Shown piece after piece: positions 17,934-26,800 of a stretch of DNA of 38,330 nt. The notes below the pieces were generated by a model. That model ran no database searches and had not been told where the DNA came from. It saw only the letters and a list, made by a program, of their open reading frames with translations. Origin of the DNA: Parafrankia sp. EUN1f. GTDB lineage: Bacteria; Actinomycetota; Actinomycetes; Frankiales; Frankiaceae. Position numbers and translations under genes: made by a program. Location: the NCBI RefSeq assembly GCF_000177675.1, contig NZ_ADGX01000083.1:1-38330 (forward strand). The letters run 5' to 3'. Numbering within the stretch: the stretch's first letter is position 1; the number at the start of each line of letters is the position of its first letter.

Positions 17934-19748
17934 TCAGTAGCCTGCGCGGACGCCGGATGGCAGGAGCGTCGGGTACAGGACATCGCCCACGGCGAAGGCC
18001 CCCGACGGCGTCGGGCGCGCGTATTCGTTCTGCGACCACCAGCCGGGGAAACGTGCCAGCCGGGTCTGGAAGAGCCACGATCCAGCTGGATCGCCCCAGA
18101 CGAACAGTGGCATCGCCGGCATCGGCATGGTCACGACCAGCTCACCGTAGACGTCCGCCGGGCCCCTGGCCGGGTAGCCGGCCGGGTCGACCACGGCGAC
18201 GGCGCAGCCCAGCGCCGCGCCGGCCTCACCGGCCCGCACCGGCGCGGTGGGCAGTGCCGCGATCGTGGGCGCGCCGAGGTCGCCACCGCCACTCATGGCG
18301 CTGAAGGCGACCGACGGGCTCACCGTCTCGTAGACCCACGCGGCCGCGTCCGGCGTGAACGGCGATCCGAAAGCCGCCACGGTGCGCAGCAGCGAGAGAT
18401 CGGCGACGCTCGCCGGCACCAGCCCCGAGCCGTGGCACGTCTCCACGAACGAGGCGGGCAGGCCCAGGCAGGTCACCTCGACCGCCTCCGCGAGCCGCCA
18501 CAGGATCGACAGGTCCGGCCGGGCCGGGCTGCCGTCGTACAGGACGATCGCCGACCCGGTGAGCAGGCCGGAGACCAGGAGGTTCCACATCGCCTCGCCG
18601 GTGGTGGCCAGCCAGCAGAAGCGGTCGTCCGGCCCGAGATCCAGGTGCAGCACCAGCGATTTCAGGTGCTCGAGCAGGATGCCGCCGTGCCCGTGGACGA
18701 CGGGCTTCGCCACGCCGGTGTCCGGGGAGCTGAACTGGATCCACAGCGGCGCGTCGAACGGGAGCCGGGCCCAGACCAGGTCCTCCGCCACGGCGAGCAG
18801 ATCATCCCAGGATGTCAGGGCCGGGGTCCGCGCCTGGGCCGCCCGGGTCAGGGCGTCGGCCGCGAGGTAGGGAACCACCACCGTCGCGGCCAGATTGGGC
18901 AGGCGGCGGGCCAGGTCGGCCAGCGACTGCGCCGAGTCGAACACCTCGCCTTCGCGGGTGTACCCGTCGACGCCGATCAGCACCTTCGGCGTGATGGGGG
19001 CGAAACGGTCGGCGATGTCCGCCAGGCCGAGCTCGGGCGGGCAGCAGGCCCACACCGCGCCGAGGCTCGCCGACGCCAGCATCGCGACCACGGCCTGCGC
19101 TCCGCTGGGCAGCACCGCGGCAACCCTGTCCCCGGGGCCGACGCCGAGCCGGCGCAGGCCGGTGGCGGCCCGTGCCACCTGCCGCCGAAGCTCGTCCCAG
19201 CTGACGATGGTGGTCACGCCGTCCTCGCGGACGGCGATGATCGCGGGTGCGGGGCCGCGGCGGCTGAGCGCGTTCTCGGCGTAGTTGACGCGTGCGGAGG
19301 CGAACCAGCGGGCGTCGGCCAGCCCGGTGCCGGTCAGTGCCGGGCCGTCGCCGCGGTCGCCCTCGACGGCGCAGAACTCCCAGACCGCGTCCCAGAAAAG
19401 GCCCGGTTGGGTGACCGACCAGCGGGCGAGCCCGGTCCGCTCGGCGAAGGACACGCCGTGGTCCTGCGCGAGCCACTCCTGGAAGCGGGTGACGGATGCC
19501 TCTGCGACGCGCTGGGCCGACGGCTCCCACAGCACGGTTCCCACCGGCGTGCGTGATGGTGCGGCGCGTGACGACGCCACGCGTGACGTTCCGGAGCCGG
19601 TGGCCGCGAAGTGGCCCGTGCCCGCGGGCGACTGATCGTGTGATTCGTCGTTTACTGGACTTTCATCTCCCGCCACGTGATCTGACCCTAACGTGTCCTC
19701 GCCGGTCAATCGCCCGCGAGTCGCCGAGCGGTCGTGCCGGAGAGCCAC
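17934..19748 (-). CDS. Degenerate, C-terminally truncated acetoacetyl-CoA synthetase-like protein
   Basis: A 604-residue frame whose body follows acetoacetyl-CoA synthetase (AMP-forming): VLWEPSAQRVAEASVTRFQEWL, WFASARVNYAENAL, VVHGHGGILLEHLKSL, MWNLLVSGLLTGSAIVLYDGSP, GELVVTMPMPAMPLFVWGDP. Nearly all catalytic motifs are changed. The ATP loop SSGTTGLPK reads SSPDTGVAK, SGGTD reads SGGGD, HGDW reads SQNEY, and the hinge YGRSDATLN reads VGDVLYPTL. The protein stops at SGVRAGY, where the roughly 110-residue C-terminal domain with the catalytic, acetylatable lysine would begin. A pseudoenzyme is therefore likely, although the frame is long and clean. GTG 19748 is the longest start; family similarity begins only near residue 70, and GTG at 19676 or 19580 is possible. 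It diverges from acuC. Confidence 0.85.
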   Translation of the reverse strand: MALRHDRSATRGRLTGEDTLGSDHVAGDESPVNDESHDQSPAGTGHFAATGSGTSRVASSRAAPSRTPVGTVLWEPSAQRVAEASVTRFQEWLAQDHGVSFAERTGLARWSVTQPGLFWDAVWEFCAVEGDRGDGPALTGTGLADARWFASARVNYAENALSRRGPAPAIIAVREDGVTTIVSWDELRRQVARAATGLRRLGVGPGDRVAAVLPSGAQAVVAMLASASLGAVWACCPPELGLADIADRFAPITPKVLIGVDGYTREGEVFDSAQSLADLARRLPNLAATVVVPYLAADALTRAAQARTPALTSWDDLLAVAEDLVWARLPFDAPLWIQFSSPDTGVAKPVVHGHGGILLEHLKSLVLHLDLGPDDRFCWLATTGEAMWNLLVSGLLTGSAIVLYDGSPARPDLSILWRLAEAVEVTCLGLPASFVETCHGSGLVPASVADLSLLRTVAAFGSPFTPDAAAWVYETVSPSVAFSAMSGGGDLGAPTIAALPTAPVRAGEAGAALGCAVAVVDPAGYPARGPADVYGELVVTMPMPAMPLFVWGDPAGSWLFQTRLARFPGWWSQNEYARPTPSGAFAVGDVLYPTLLPSGVRAGY

Positions 19749-19768
19749 GGGAGTTACCGTCTTGTCGT

Positions 19769-21082
19769 GTGAGCGGGTCCGTGAACGTCCAGCCAGTGCA
19801 GTCGCGGTCGGTCGGGTCCCCGGAGGCTGATCGGGCCGCCGGGGACGGCGGCGCGGGCGACGGCACCCTCGTGGTCTGGGACCCGGGGATGCTCGACTAC
19901 AACTTCGGTCCGGCCCATCCGCTGCATCCGGTCCGGCTGGCGCTGACCATGGAGCTCGCCACCGCGGCCGGCCTGCTGGAGGCGCCCGGGCTCACCGTCG
20001 CCGCCGCGGGCATGGCCGCCGACGAGCTGATCGAGCTGGTCCACGATCCCGACTACGTGGGTGCGGTCCGCGCGGCCTCGCCGGGCTCGGCGACGGGCAG
20101 CCTGCTGGCGGCGAGGTACGGGCTCGGCACCGCGGACAATCCTGTCTTCGACCGGATGCACGCCGCCTCCGCCCTCATCACCGGCGGCACGCTGGCCGCG
20201 GCACGGGCGGTGTGGGAGGGCACCCACCGCCATGCGGTGTCCCTCGCGGGCGGCCTGCACCACGCGATGCGCGGTGCGGCGAGCGGGTTCTGCGTCTACA
20301 ACGATCCGGCGGTCGCGATCGCCTGGCTGCTGTCGGCCGGCGCCACCCGGGTCGCCTACGTCGACGTCGACGTCCACCACGGTGACGGGGTGCAGGCCGC
20401 GTTCTACGACGATCCGCGGGTGCTGACCATCTCGCTGCACCAGAGCGGAATGTCGCTGTTCCCCGGCACCGGCTTCCCCCGGGAGATCGGGGAGGGCAGC
20501 GCCGAGGGCACCGCGGTCAACGTCGCGCTGCCGCCGGCGACGGGTGACTCCGGCTGGCTGCGGGCGTTCTCCGGGGTGGTGCCGGTCCTGCTGCGCGCGT
20601 TCCGGCCGCAGGTTCTGGTCACCCAGCACGGGTGCGACACGCACCTGCTCGACCCGCTCGCTGACCTGCGGCTGTCGCTGGACGGGCAGCGTGCCTCCTA
20701 CGAGGCGCTGCACGCCCTGGCCCACGAGGTCTGCGAGGGGCGCTGGGTGGCCTGCGGCGGTGGCGGCTACGCCCTGGACGCAGTGGTGCCCCGGGCCTGG
20801 ACCCAGCTGCTCGCGATCGCCTCGCACGCCACCCTGGACGGGGCCCGGCCGCTGCCCGAGGAATGGGCGGCCGCGGCGCCGGCCAGGGTGCGGGCGGCGA
20901 CCGGCCACACCTCGGTCGGCGCCGCCGGGATGCCGTCCACGTTCGGCGACGGCGCGTCGACGCGCTTCCACCCCTGGGACGCGGGCGTCGGCGACCAGGA
21001 CGATCCGCTCGACCGGGCGGTGGCCGCGACCCGCAACATGGTGCTGCCCCTGCACGGCCTCGACCCGCTCCGGGACCGTTGA
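19769..21082 (+). CDS. acuC: AcuC-type lysine deacetylase (class I HDAC-like)
   Basis: Zn-dependent deacetylase; AcuC of Bacillus removes acetyl groups from the active-site lysine of acetyl-CoA synthetase. Visible are HPLHPVRLALTMEL, the His pair GGLHHAMRGAASGFCVYND, the Zn site VAYVDVDVHHGDGVQAAFY, LFPGTGF, the second Zn Asp in TQHGCDTHLLDPL, and the catalytic Tyr in GGGGYALDAVVPRAW. All key residues are intact. The start is GTG 19769, with GTG 19781 as alternative; a preamble of about 35 residues precedes the domain. Its stop overlaps the TTG start of patA, so eraser and writer of protein acylation are coupled. Length 437 aa is somewhat above AcuC because of a C-terminal tail. Confidence 0.94.
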   Translation: MSGSVNVQPVQSRSVGSPEADRAAGDGGAGDGTLVVWDPGMLDYNFGPAHPLHPVRLALTMELATAAGLLEAPGLTVAAAGMAADELIELVHDPDYVGAVRAASPGSATGSLLAARYGLGTADNPVFDRMHAASALITGGTLAAARAVWEGTHRHAVSLAGGLHHAMRGAASGFCVYNDPAVAIAWLLSAGATRVAYVDVDVHHGDGVQAAFYDDPRVLTISLHQSGMSLFPGTGFPREIGEGSAEGTAVNVALPPATGDSGWLRAFSGVVPVLLRAFRPQVLVTQHGCDTHLLDPLADLRLSLDGQRASYEALHALAHEVCEGRWVACGGGGYALDAVVPRAWTQLLAIASHATLDGARPLPEEWAAAAPARVRAATGHTSVGAAGMPSTFGDGASTRFHPWDAGVGDQDDPLDRAVAATRNMVLPLHGLDPLRDR

Positions 21083-23838
21083 GCGCCGCGCCGCCCGCCG
21101 CGGGGCCGCCATCACCGCCGCAGCCACCGCCATCACCGCCGCAGCCGCAGCCGCAGCCGCAGCCGCACGACTATCCGGCCCACTGGGAGGCCGATGTCAT
21201 CCTCTCGGACGGCGGCACGGCACACATCCGTCCGATCCGGCCGGCGGACGGGGAGCTGCTGCGGCCGTTCTGGTCCCGGCTGTCGACCCGGACGATCTAC
21301 TTCCGGTACTTCAACGTCCGCCGCGGCCTCAGCGACGCCGACATCGCCCGGACGACCAACGTCGACCAGCGGGTCCGCGGCGCGCTGGTGGCACTGATCG
21401 GTGGTGAGCTCGTCGGGCTCGCCCACTGGGAGCGCGGGCAGTCACCGGACGCCGGGCCCACCCCCGAGGCGGAGGTCGCGTTCCTGGTCGAGGACGCCCA
21501 GCAGGGCCGCGGGATCGGCTCCGTGCTGCTCGAACACCTGGCCGCCGCCGCGGCCGAGCGGGGGGTGCGGCGCTTCGACGCCGACGTGCTCAGCGAGAAC
21601 CAGCAGATGATCAGGGTTTTCCTGGACGCCGGCTACACGGTCTCGCGCGCCTGGGAGTCCGGGGCCGCCCACCTGTCGTTCGACATCGCGCCCACCACCC
21701 GCTCCGTCGACGTGATGCGAGCCAGGGAGCACCGGGCCGAGGCCGCGTCCGTGCACCGGCTGCTGCACCCACGGGCGGTGGCGGTGATCGGAGCCGGCCG
21801 CGACCGGGAATCGCTCGGCAACATCGTCCTGCGCAACCTGCTGGCGGGCGGGTTCGACGGCCCGGTCTACCCGGTGAACCCCGCGGCAGCGGCCACCGAC
21901 GGCGCCGTCGCCTCGGTGCGGGCGTACGCGTCGGTCGAGGACACGCCGCCACCGGTCGATCTGGCGGTGCTGTGCGTGCCGCCGGGCGAGATTCCCGGCG
22001 TGGTCGCCTCCTGCGGCCGCCACGGTGTGCGCGGTCTGGTGGTCATGACCGACCAGCGCGATGACGAGGCGGACGCCCGGCTCGCCTCCGACGCCCGCGC
22101 CCGCGGCATGCGGGTGGTCGGCCCGGCGAGCCTGGGCCTGCAGAACGTCGCCGCCGGCCTGAACGCCTCGCTGGTGAACCAGCTGCCCGCCCCCGGACGC
22201 ATCGGCTGCTACTCCCAGTCCGGCCCGCTCGGCGGCGCGCTGCTGGAGGCGGCGGCCGCGCGCGGGCTGGGCTTCTCGGTCTTCGTCTCGGCAGGTGACC
22301 GCGCCGACGTCAGCGGTAACGACCTGCTCCAGTTCTGGAAGGCGGACACGTCGACCGGTGTCGCCCTCATGCACCTGGAGACCTTCGGCAACCCGCGCAA
22401 GTTCGCCCGGCTGGCCCGCTGGCTGGGCCGCGACACCCCGGTGGTCGTCGTCCTCTCCGAACGGACGCCACTGGACGAGGCGCTGCTGCGCCAGGCCGGG
22501 GTGATCGGCGTCGACCGGGTCTCCCAGGGGCTGGACGTCGCGCTGCTGCTCGCCACCTGCCCGCTGCCGGCGGGCAACCGGGTGGCGGTCGTCGGTGACT
22601 CACGGGCTCTGGTCCGGTTCACCGCCCGGGCGGCGGACGCGGCGGGGCTCGCGGTCGAGGAGGTGCTGCTGCCGGCCGGCAGCAGCACCGAGGCCTTCCG
22701 GGCCGCGCTGGTCTCCGCCGCCTTGCGGGCGGATGCGCTGATCACCGTCGCGGTCCGGCTGCCCACGTCGCTGCCGGGCCCGAACTCGGATCTGAACCCT
22801 GACCCGGACCCGGCGCCGGCGGCTCTCGGTGCCGCCGCCGCGGCGAGGGCCGTCAGCGTGCCCGTCCTCGCCACCGTCCGGGGCTCGCGGGTGCCACCGG
22901 AGGCGTCCGGGCTCCCGGTCTACTTCTCGCCCGAGGCCGCGGTCGGAGCGTTGCGCGGAGCGGTCGCCTACGCCGACTGGCGTGCCCTGCCCGCGGGGAC
23001 CATCCCCACCACACCGGTTCGGCGCGACGAGGCCCGGCGGCTGACCGACGGCGTGACCGGCCGGCTCACCGCCGGCGCCGCGAGTGAGCTCCTCGACTGC
23101 TACGGCATCGACGTCGTCCCCAGCCAGGTCGTCCGGGATGCGGACGAGGCGGTGGAGGCGGCCGAGCTGTTCGGCTGGCCGGTGGCGCTCAAGGCACGCG
23201 CGAGCCGGTATCGGCACCGGCCGGAGCTGGGCGGGCAACGCCTCGACCTGGCGGACCCGGCGGTGCTGCGGGAGGCCTGGCGGTCCCTGGTGGAGCGCGT
23301 CGGGCCGGACGGGCCGATCGTCGTGCAGCGGATGGTGCCGACCGGGGTGGCGGTGGTCCTCGGCGCCGAGGAGCACCCCCGCTTCGGGCCCTTGGTGTCC
23401 TTCGGGCTGGCGGGCGCGGCGACGGAGCTGCTCGGCGACCGTGCGCACCACATCCTCCCGCTGGCCGACGCCGACGCCGCGCGGCTGGTCCGGTCCGTGA
23501 AGGCGGCACCGTTGCTCTTCGGCTACCGCGGCGCCGCTCCCGTCGACGTCGCCGCGCTGGAGGACCTGCTGCTGCGGCTGGCGCGCCTGGTGGACGAGAC
23601 CGGCGCGGTGCGGCGCCTGGCCCTGGAGCCCGTGATCGTCTCGGCGGACGGGGTCAGCGTGCTCTCCGCGGAGATCGTTCTCGCCCCGCCGATCCCGCGC
23701 GCCGACGCGGGCCCGCGTCGCTTCTGGCGGGCGGGTGCCCAGGGCGCGTTGGCGGGTGCCACGGTGCGTGTCGCGGAGGCCGACACACAGCCCGGTTCGG
23801 CACAACGTGTCCCCACCGTCCACAATCGTCTGCCATGA
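21079..23838 (+). CDS. Protein lysine acetyltransferase PatA-like (N-terminal GNAT + acyl-CoA synthetase-like body)
   Basis: A 919-residue multidomain protein from a TTG overlapping the acuC stop (TTGA). A Pro/Gln linker leads into a GNAT domain (HIRPIRPADGELLRPFWSRL; acetyl-CoA loop QGRGIGSVLLEHL, about residues 140-150). The body is like NDP-forming acyl-CoA synthetase: CoA-binding (VAVIGAGRDRESLGNIVLRN), ligase-like (GCYSQSGPLGGALLEAAAARG) and a C-terminal ATP-grasp part (PVALKARASRYRHRPELGG, FGYRGAAPVDVAALEDLL). The SHTGALAG-type loop that carries the catalytic His in true synthetases is missing between VVVVLSERTP and LLRQAGVIGVD, so the body probably senses ligand. N-terminal GNAT order resembles S. 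lividans PatA, which acetylates acetoacetyl-CoA synthetase; a relative of that substrate lies next door. Confidence 0.9.
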   Translation: MSAAPPAAGPPSPPQPPPSPPQPQPQPQPHDYPAHWEADVILSDGGTAHIRPIRPADGELLRPFWSRLSTRTIYFRYFNVRRGLSDADIARTTNVDQRVRGALVALIGGELVGLAHWERGQSPDAGPTPEAEVAFLVEDAQQGRGIGSVLLEHLAAAAAERGVRRFDADVLSENQQMIRVFLDAGYTVSRAWESGAAHLSFDIAPTTRSVDVMRAREHRAEAASVHRLLHPRAVAVIGAGRDRESLGNIVLRNLLAGGFDGPVYPVNPAAAATDGAVASVRAYASVEDTPPPVDLAVLCVPPGEIPGVVASCGRHGVRGLVVMTDQRDDEADARLASDARARGMRVVGPASLGLQNVAAGLNASLVNQLPAPGRIGCYSQSGPLGGALLEAAAARGLGFSVFVSAGDRADVSGNDLLQFWKADTSTGVALMHLETFGNPRKFARLARWLGRDTPVVVVLSERTPLDEALLRQAGVIGVDRVSQGLDVALLLATCPLPAGNRVAVVGDSRALVRFTARAADAAGLAVEEVLLPAGSSTEAFRAALVSAALRADALITVAVRLPTSLPGPNSDLNPDPDPAPAALGAAAAARAVSVPVLATVRGSRVPPEASGLPVYFSPEAAVGALRGAVAYADWRALPAGTIPTTPVRRDEARRLTDGVTGRLTAGAASELLDCYGIDVVPSQVVRDADEAVEAAELFGWPVALKARASRYRHRPELGGQRLDLADPAVLREAWRSLVERVGPDGPIVVQRMVPTGVAVVLGAEEHPRFGPLVSFGLAGAATELLGDRAHHILPLADADAARLVRSVKAAPLLFGYRGAAPVDVAALEDLLLRLARLVDETGAVRRLALEPVIVSADGVSVLSAEIVLAPPIPRADAGPRRFWRAGAQGALAGATVRVAEADTQPGSAQRVPTVHNRLP

Positions 23839-26800
23839 CCACGCCGTACCCTGCCCAGCCAACAGGCCGGCCGTCCGACGGCCCCGAGACGGGCGGCCGT
23901 GACGCCGTCGGTGACGAACCCGCTGGATCGGCTGGCCCGGCTCCGGTTCCAGGCCAGCCGGGCGGGGAGCGGGTGGGATCGCCCGTCGTCGGCTGGGACG
24001 ACTTCGGCCGGGCTCTGGACGGCTGGAACGACCAGAGCAGCGAGAACGGCTGGTCGTCCTACCCGGACGTCACCGGTGCGCGGGCCGCCGTCGGCCAGCA
24101 GCGGATCCCGTCCGGCTGGGAGCCCCTCGTGGGGGATGACGACAGCGAGACCCATGGGCCGCTGTCATCGGCGGGCTTCCCGCTGCCGGTGCCCGCACGG
24201 CCGTCGGTACCGCCGCCTACAGCGCCGCCGCCCACGATCCCGCCGCCGCCGCCGGTGCCGCCGCCGACCACCGCGCCACCGGCCGCGCCGCTGTCAGGAC
24301 CGCCGCTGTCCGGCCTGCCGCAGTCGGTTCCTCCTCTGTCAGGTCCGCAGCCGCCCGTCCCGCAGCCGGCAGCGTCGTCGTCGATGCCACCGCCGACCGC
24401 CACGCCGCCACCGACCGCCACGCCGGGGCCGGGGCCGGGGCCGGGGACGACTGGGCCGGGAGCGTTCGGGGCATCGGCCGCCGGCCCTGGCACGGACGGA
24501 GGCCTTCTCGCGGGGGAGCCCGGGTCGGGCTTCGCCGGCATCCCCGGCTTCCCGTTGACGCCTCCACCCGGCGCGAGTGTGGCGCCACCGTCTGATTTCG
24601 GTACGTCCTGGCGCGGGCCGGCCCTCGAAAACAGCTCGGCGGCGGGTGGCGCGGGCGGCGGTCCCGGCGGTTTCGGTGGTTCCGGCGGTCCCGTGGGTCC
24701 GGGCAGCGCGGTCCCGGCCCTGTCCGCGACCGGTGCCGGCGCCGGCACCGAGCCGGGCTCGTCACCGCCGCTGCCCACCGATCTCGTCGGCCAGGCCCTG
24801 CGCGAGGCGCTGTTCGACCGGGCGCCCGTCGGGCTCGCCCTCTACGACACCTCCGGCCGGTATGTCCGGGTCAACGAGGTGCTGGCCGGCCTCAACGGCC
24901 GTTCGGCCGCCGAGCACCTCGGCCGCACGATGCCGGAGCTGCTCGGCGACATCGGCCAGGAGATGGACGTCCTGCTGGGGCGGGTCCTGCGGACCGGCGA
25001 ACCGGTCACCGATCTTGAGATCGGGGTCGCCACGGGCGGCTCGGGGCCGAACCAGACCTGGCTGGCCAGCTGGTACCCGGCCACGGACCGGCTCGGCGCA
25101 CCCGCGGGAGCGGTCCTGGTCGCGATCGACGCGACCCGCGCGAAGACCGCCCAGGCCGACCTCGGCCGGTCCGTGGCCCGTGAGCGCGCGCTGGCGGAGG
25201 CCACCGCCGCCGATGTCTTCCACGGTGGCCCGGACGGCGCGCTGGACACGGATCTGCCCCGCTGGCGTGCCATGACCGGCCAGTCTGGCGCCCAGACCGC
25301 CGGCTTCGGCTGGCTCGACGCGCTGTACCCGGACGACCGGGATCGGGTCCGCCGGGCCTGGCGCGGCGCGGTGGAGCGCCGGGAGCCCTTCGACGGCGAG
25401 TTCACCGTTCAGGACGTCCTCGGCGCCCCCCGGAAGATCACCGCGCGGCTGCTGCCGACGGAGGTGGACGGCCAGCAGGGCCAGCACGTCGAGTGGGTCG
25501 GCGTGTTCACGGACGTCACCGAGGCCCGGTCCGCCGCGGCGACGCGGGCGTCGGTCGCCGCGGCCGCTGACGAGGCGGCGTGGCGCCGGGAACAGTCCCG
25601 CCGCCTCACCACGGCGCTCGGCCGGGCGGTGACGGTCGACGACGTGGTCGCCGCCGTGGTCGAACACGGCGGTCGCGCCGCGCGCGCCGTCAGCCGAGGG
25701 GTCGCCCTGATCGACTCCGCCGACGACCGGCTCCGGTTCGACGCCCTGGTCGGCGCCTCGGCGGAGTACACCGCGCACTGGTCGGAGGTCTCGCTCGGCG
25801 CGATCCATCCGCTGGCCGAGGTGGTCCGCGGCCGGCGGCCGATCTTCCTGGGCAGCCGGGACGAGCTGAGCGCGCGCTGGCCCGTCGCCGAGCTGCTGGG
25901 TGCCGTCGAGTCCGGTCCGGAGCACAGCTGGGCCCTGCTGCCGCTGGTGACGACGGACGCGCCGTTCGGCGTGCTGCATCTGGGGTTTCCCGATGTACGC
26001 GAGTTCGGCGGCGACGACCAGGACTTTCTCCTGACGCTGGCTGAACAGACCGCGCAGGCGCTGGAGCGCGCGACCTTGTTCGAGCGGCTCGCGGCCGAGG
26101 CGGCCGGGCGGCGGGTCGCCCGTGAGGAGGCCGAGGCGGAGCTCGCCGCAGCGCGGCTGGCCGCCGAGGCCCACCAGGCGGTCGCCGACGGGGCGCTGCG
26201 GCGGCTCGAGGTGCTCTCGCAGGCCAGCGTCGCGGTGGCCGCGGCCGCGGACGCCGACCGGGCGCTGGCCGCGCTGGCCTCGGTCGTGGTCGGTGAGATC
26301 GCCGACGTCTGCCTGATCTACCTGAACCCCGCGGTGGACGACGTGGAAGCGGCGGACGGCGCCGCGGGTGTGCGCCCGGTGGCCGTCGCGGTCAGGAACG
26401 GCCTGACCGCCGCGCCGCTGCCCGGTGGACCCGCGCTCGTGCTGCCCACGACCGGCCCCCTGGCCGCTGCCGCCTACGCCTACGGCGACGGCGACGGTTC
26501 GCCGGGCCGGACCGTGCCCGTCCTGCTGTCCCTGGGGGAGGGCACGGCGCTGCCCGGTGAGCCGACGTCCACGGGCCTGGCGCCCTTCCTGGACGGAGCT
26601 CTGGCCCCGGACCTGGCCCGCTGGGTACGCGACGCCGAGGGCCACAGCGCCGCCGCGATCCCGATCATGCGGCGTGGACGTCCCGCCGGGGTCATGGTGA
26701 TCATCGCGGCCGGTGGGCGGGCCGCGTTCACCAAGGACGACCTGACGTTCCTCACCGAGATCGCGGCCCACACCGCGCCGGCGCTGGAGCGCGCCCAGGC

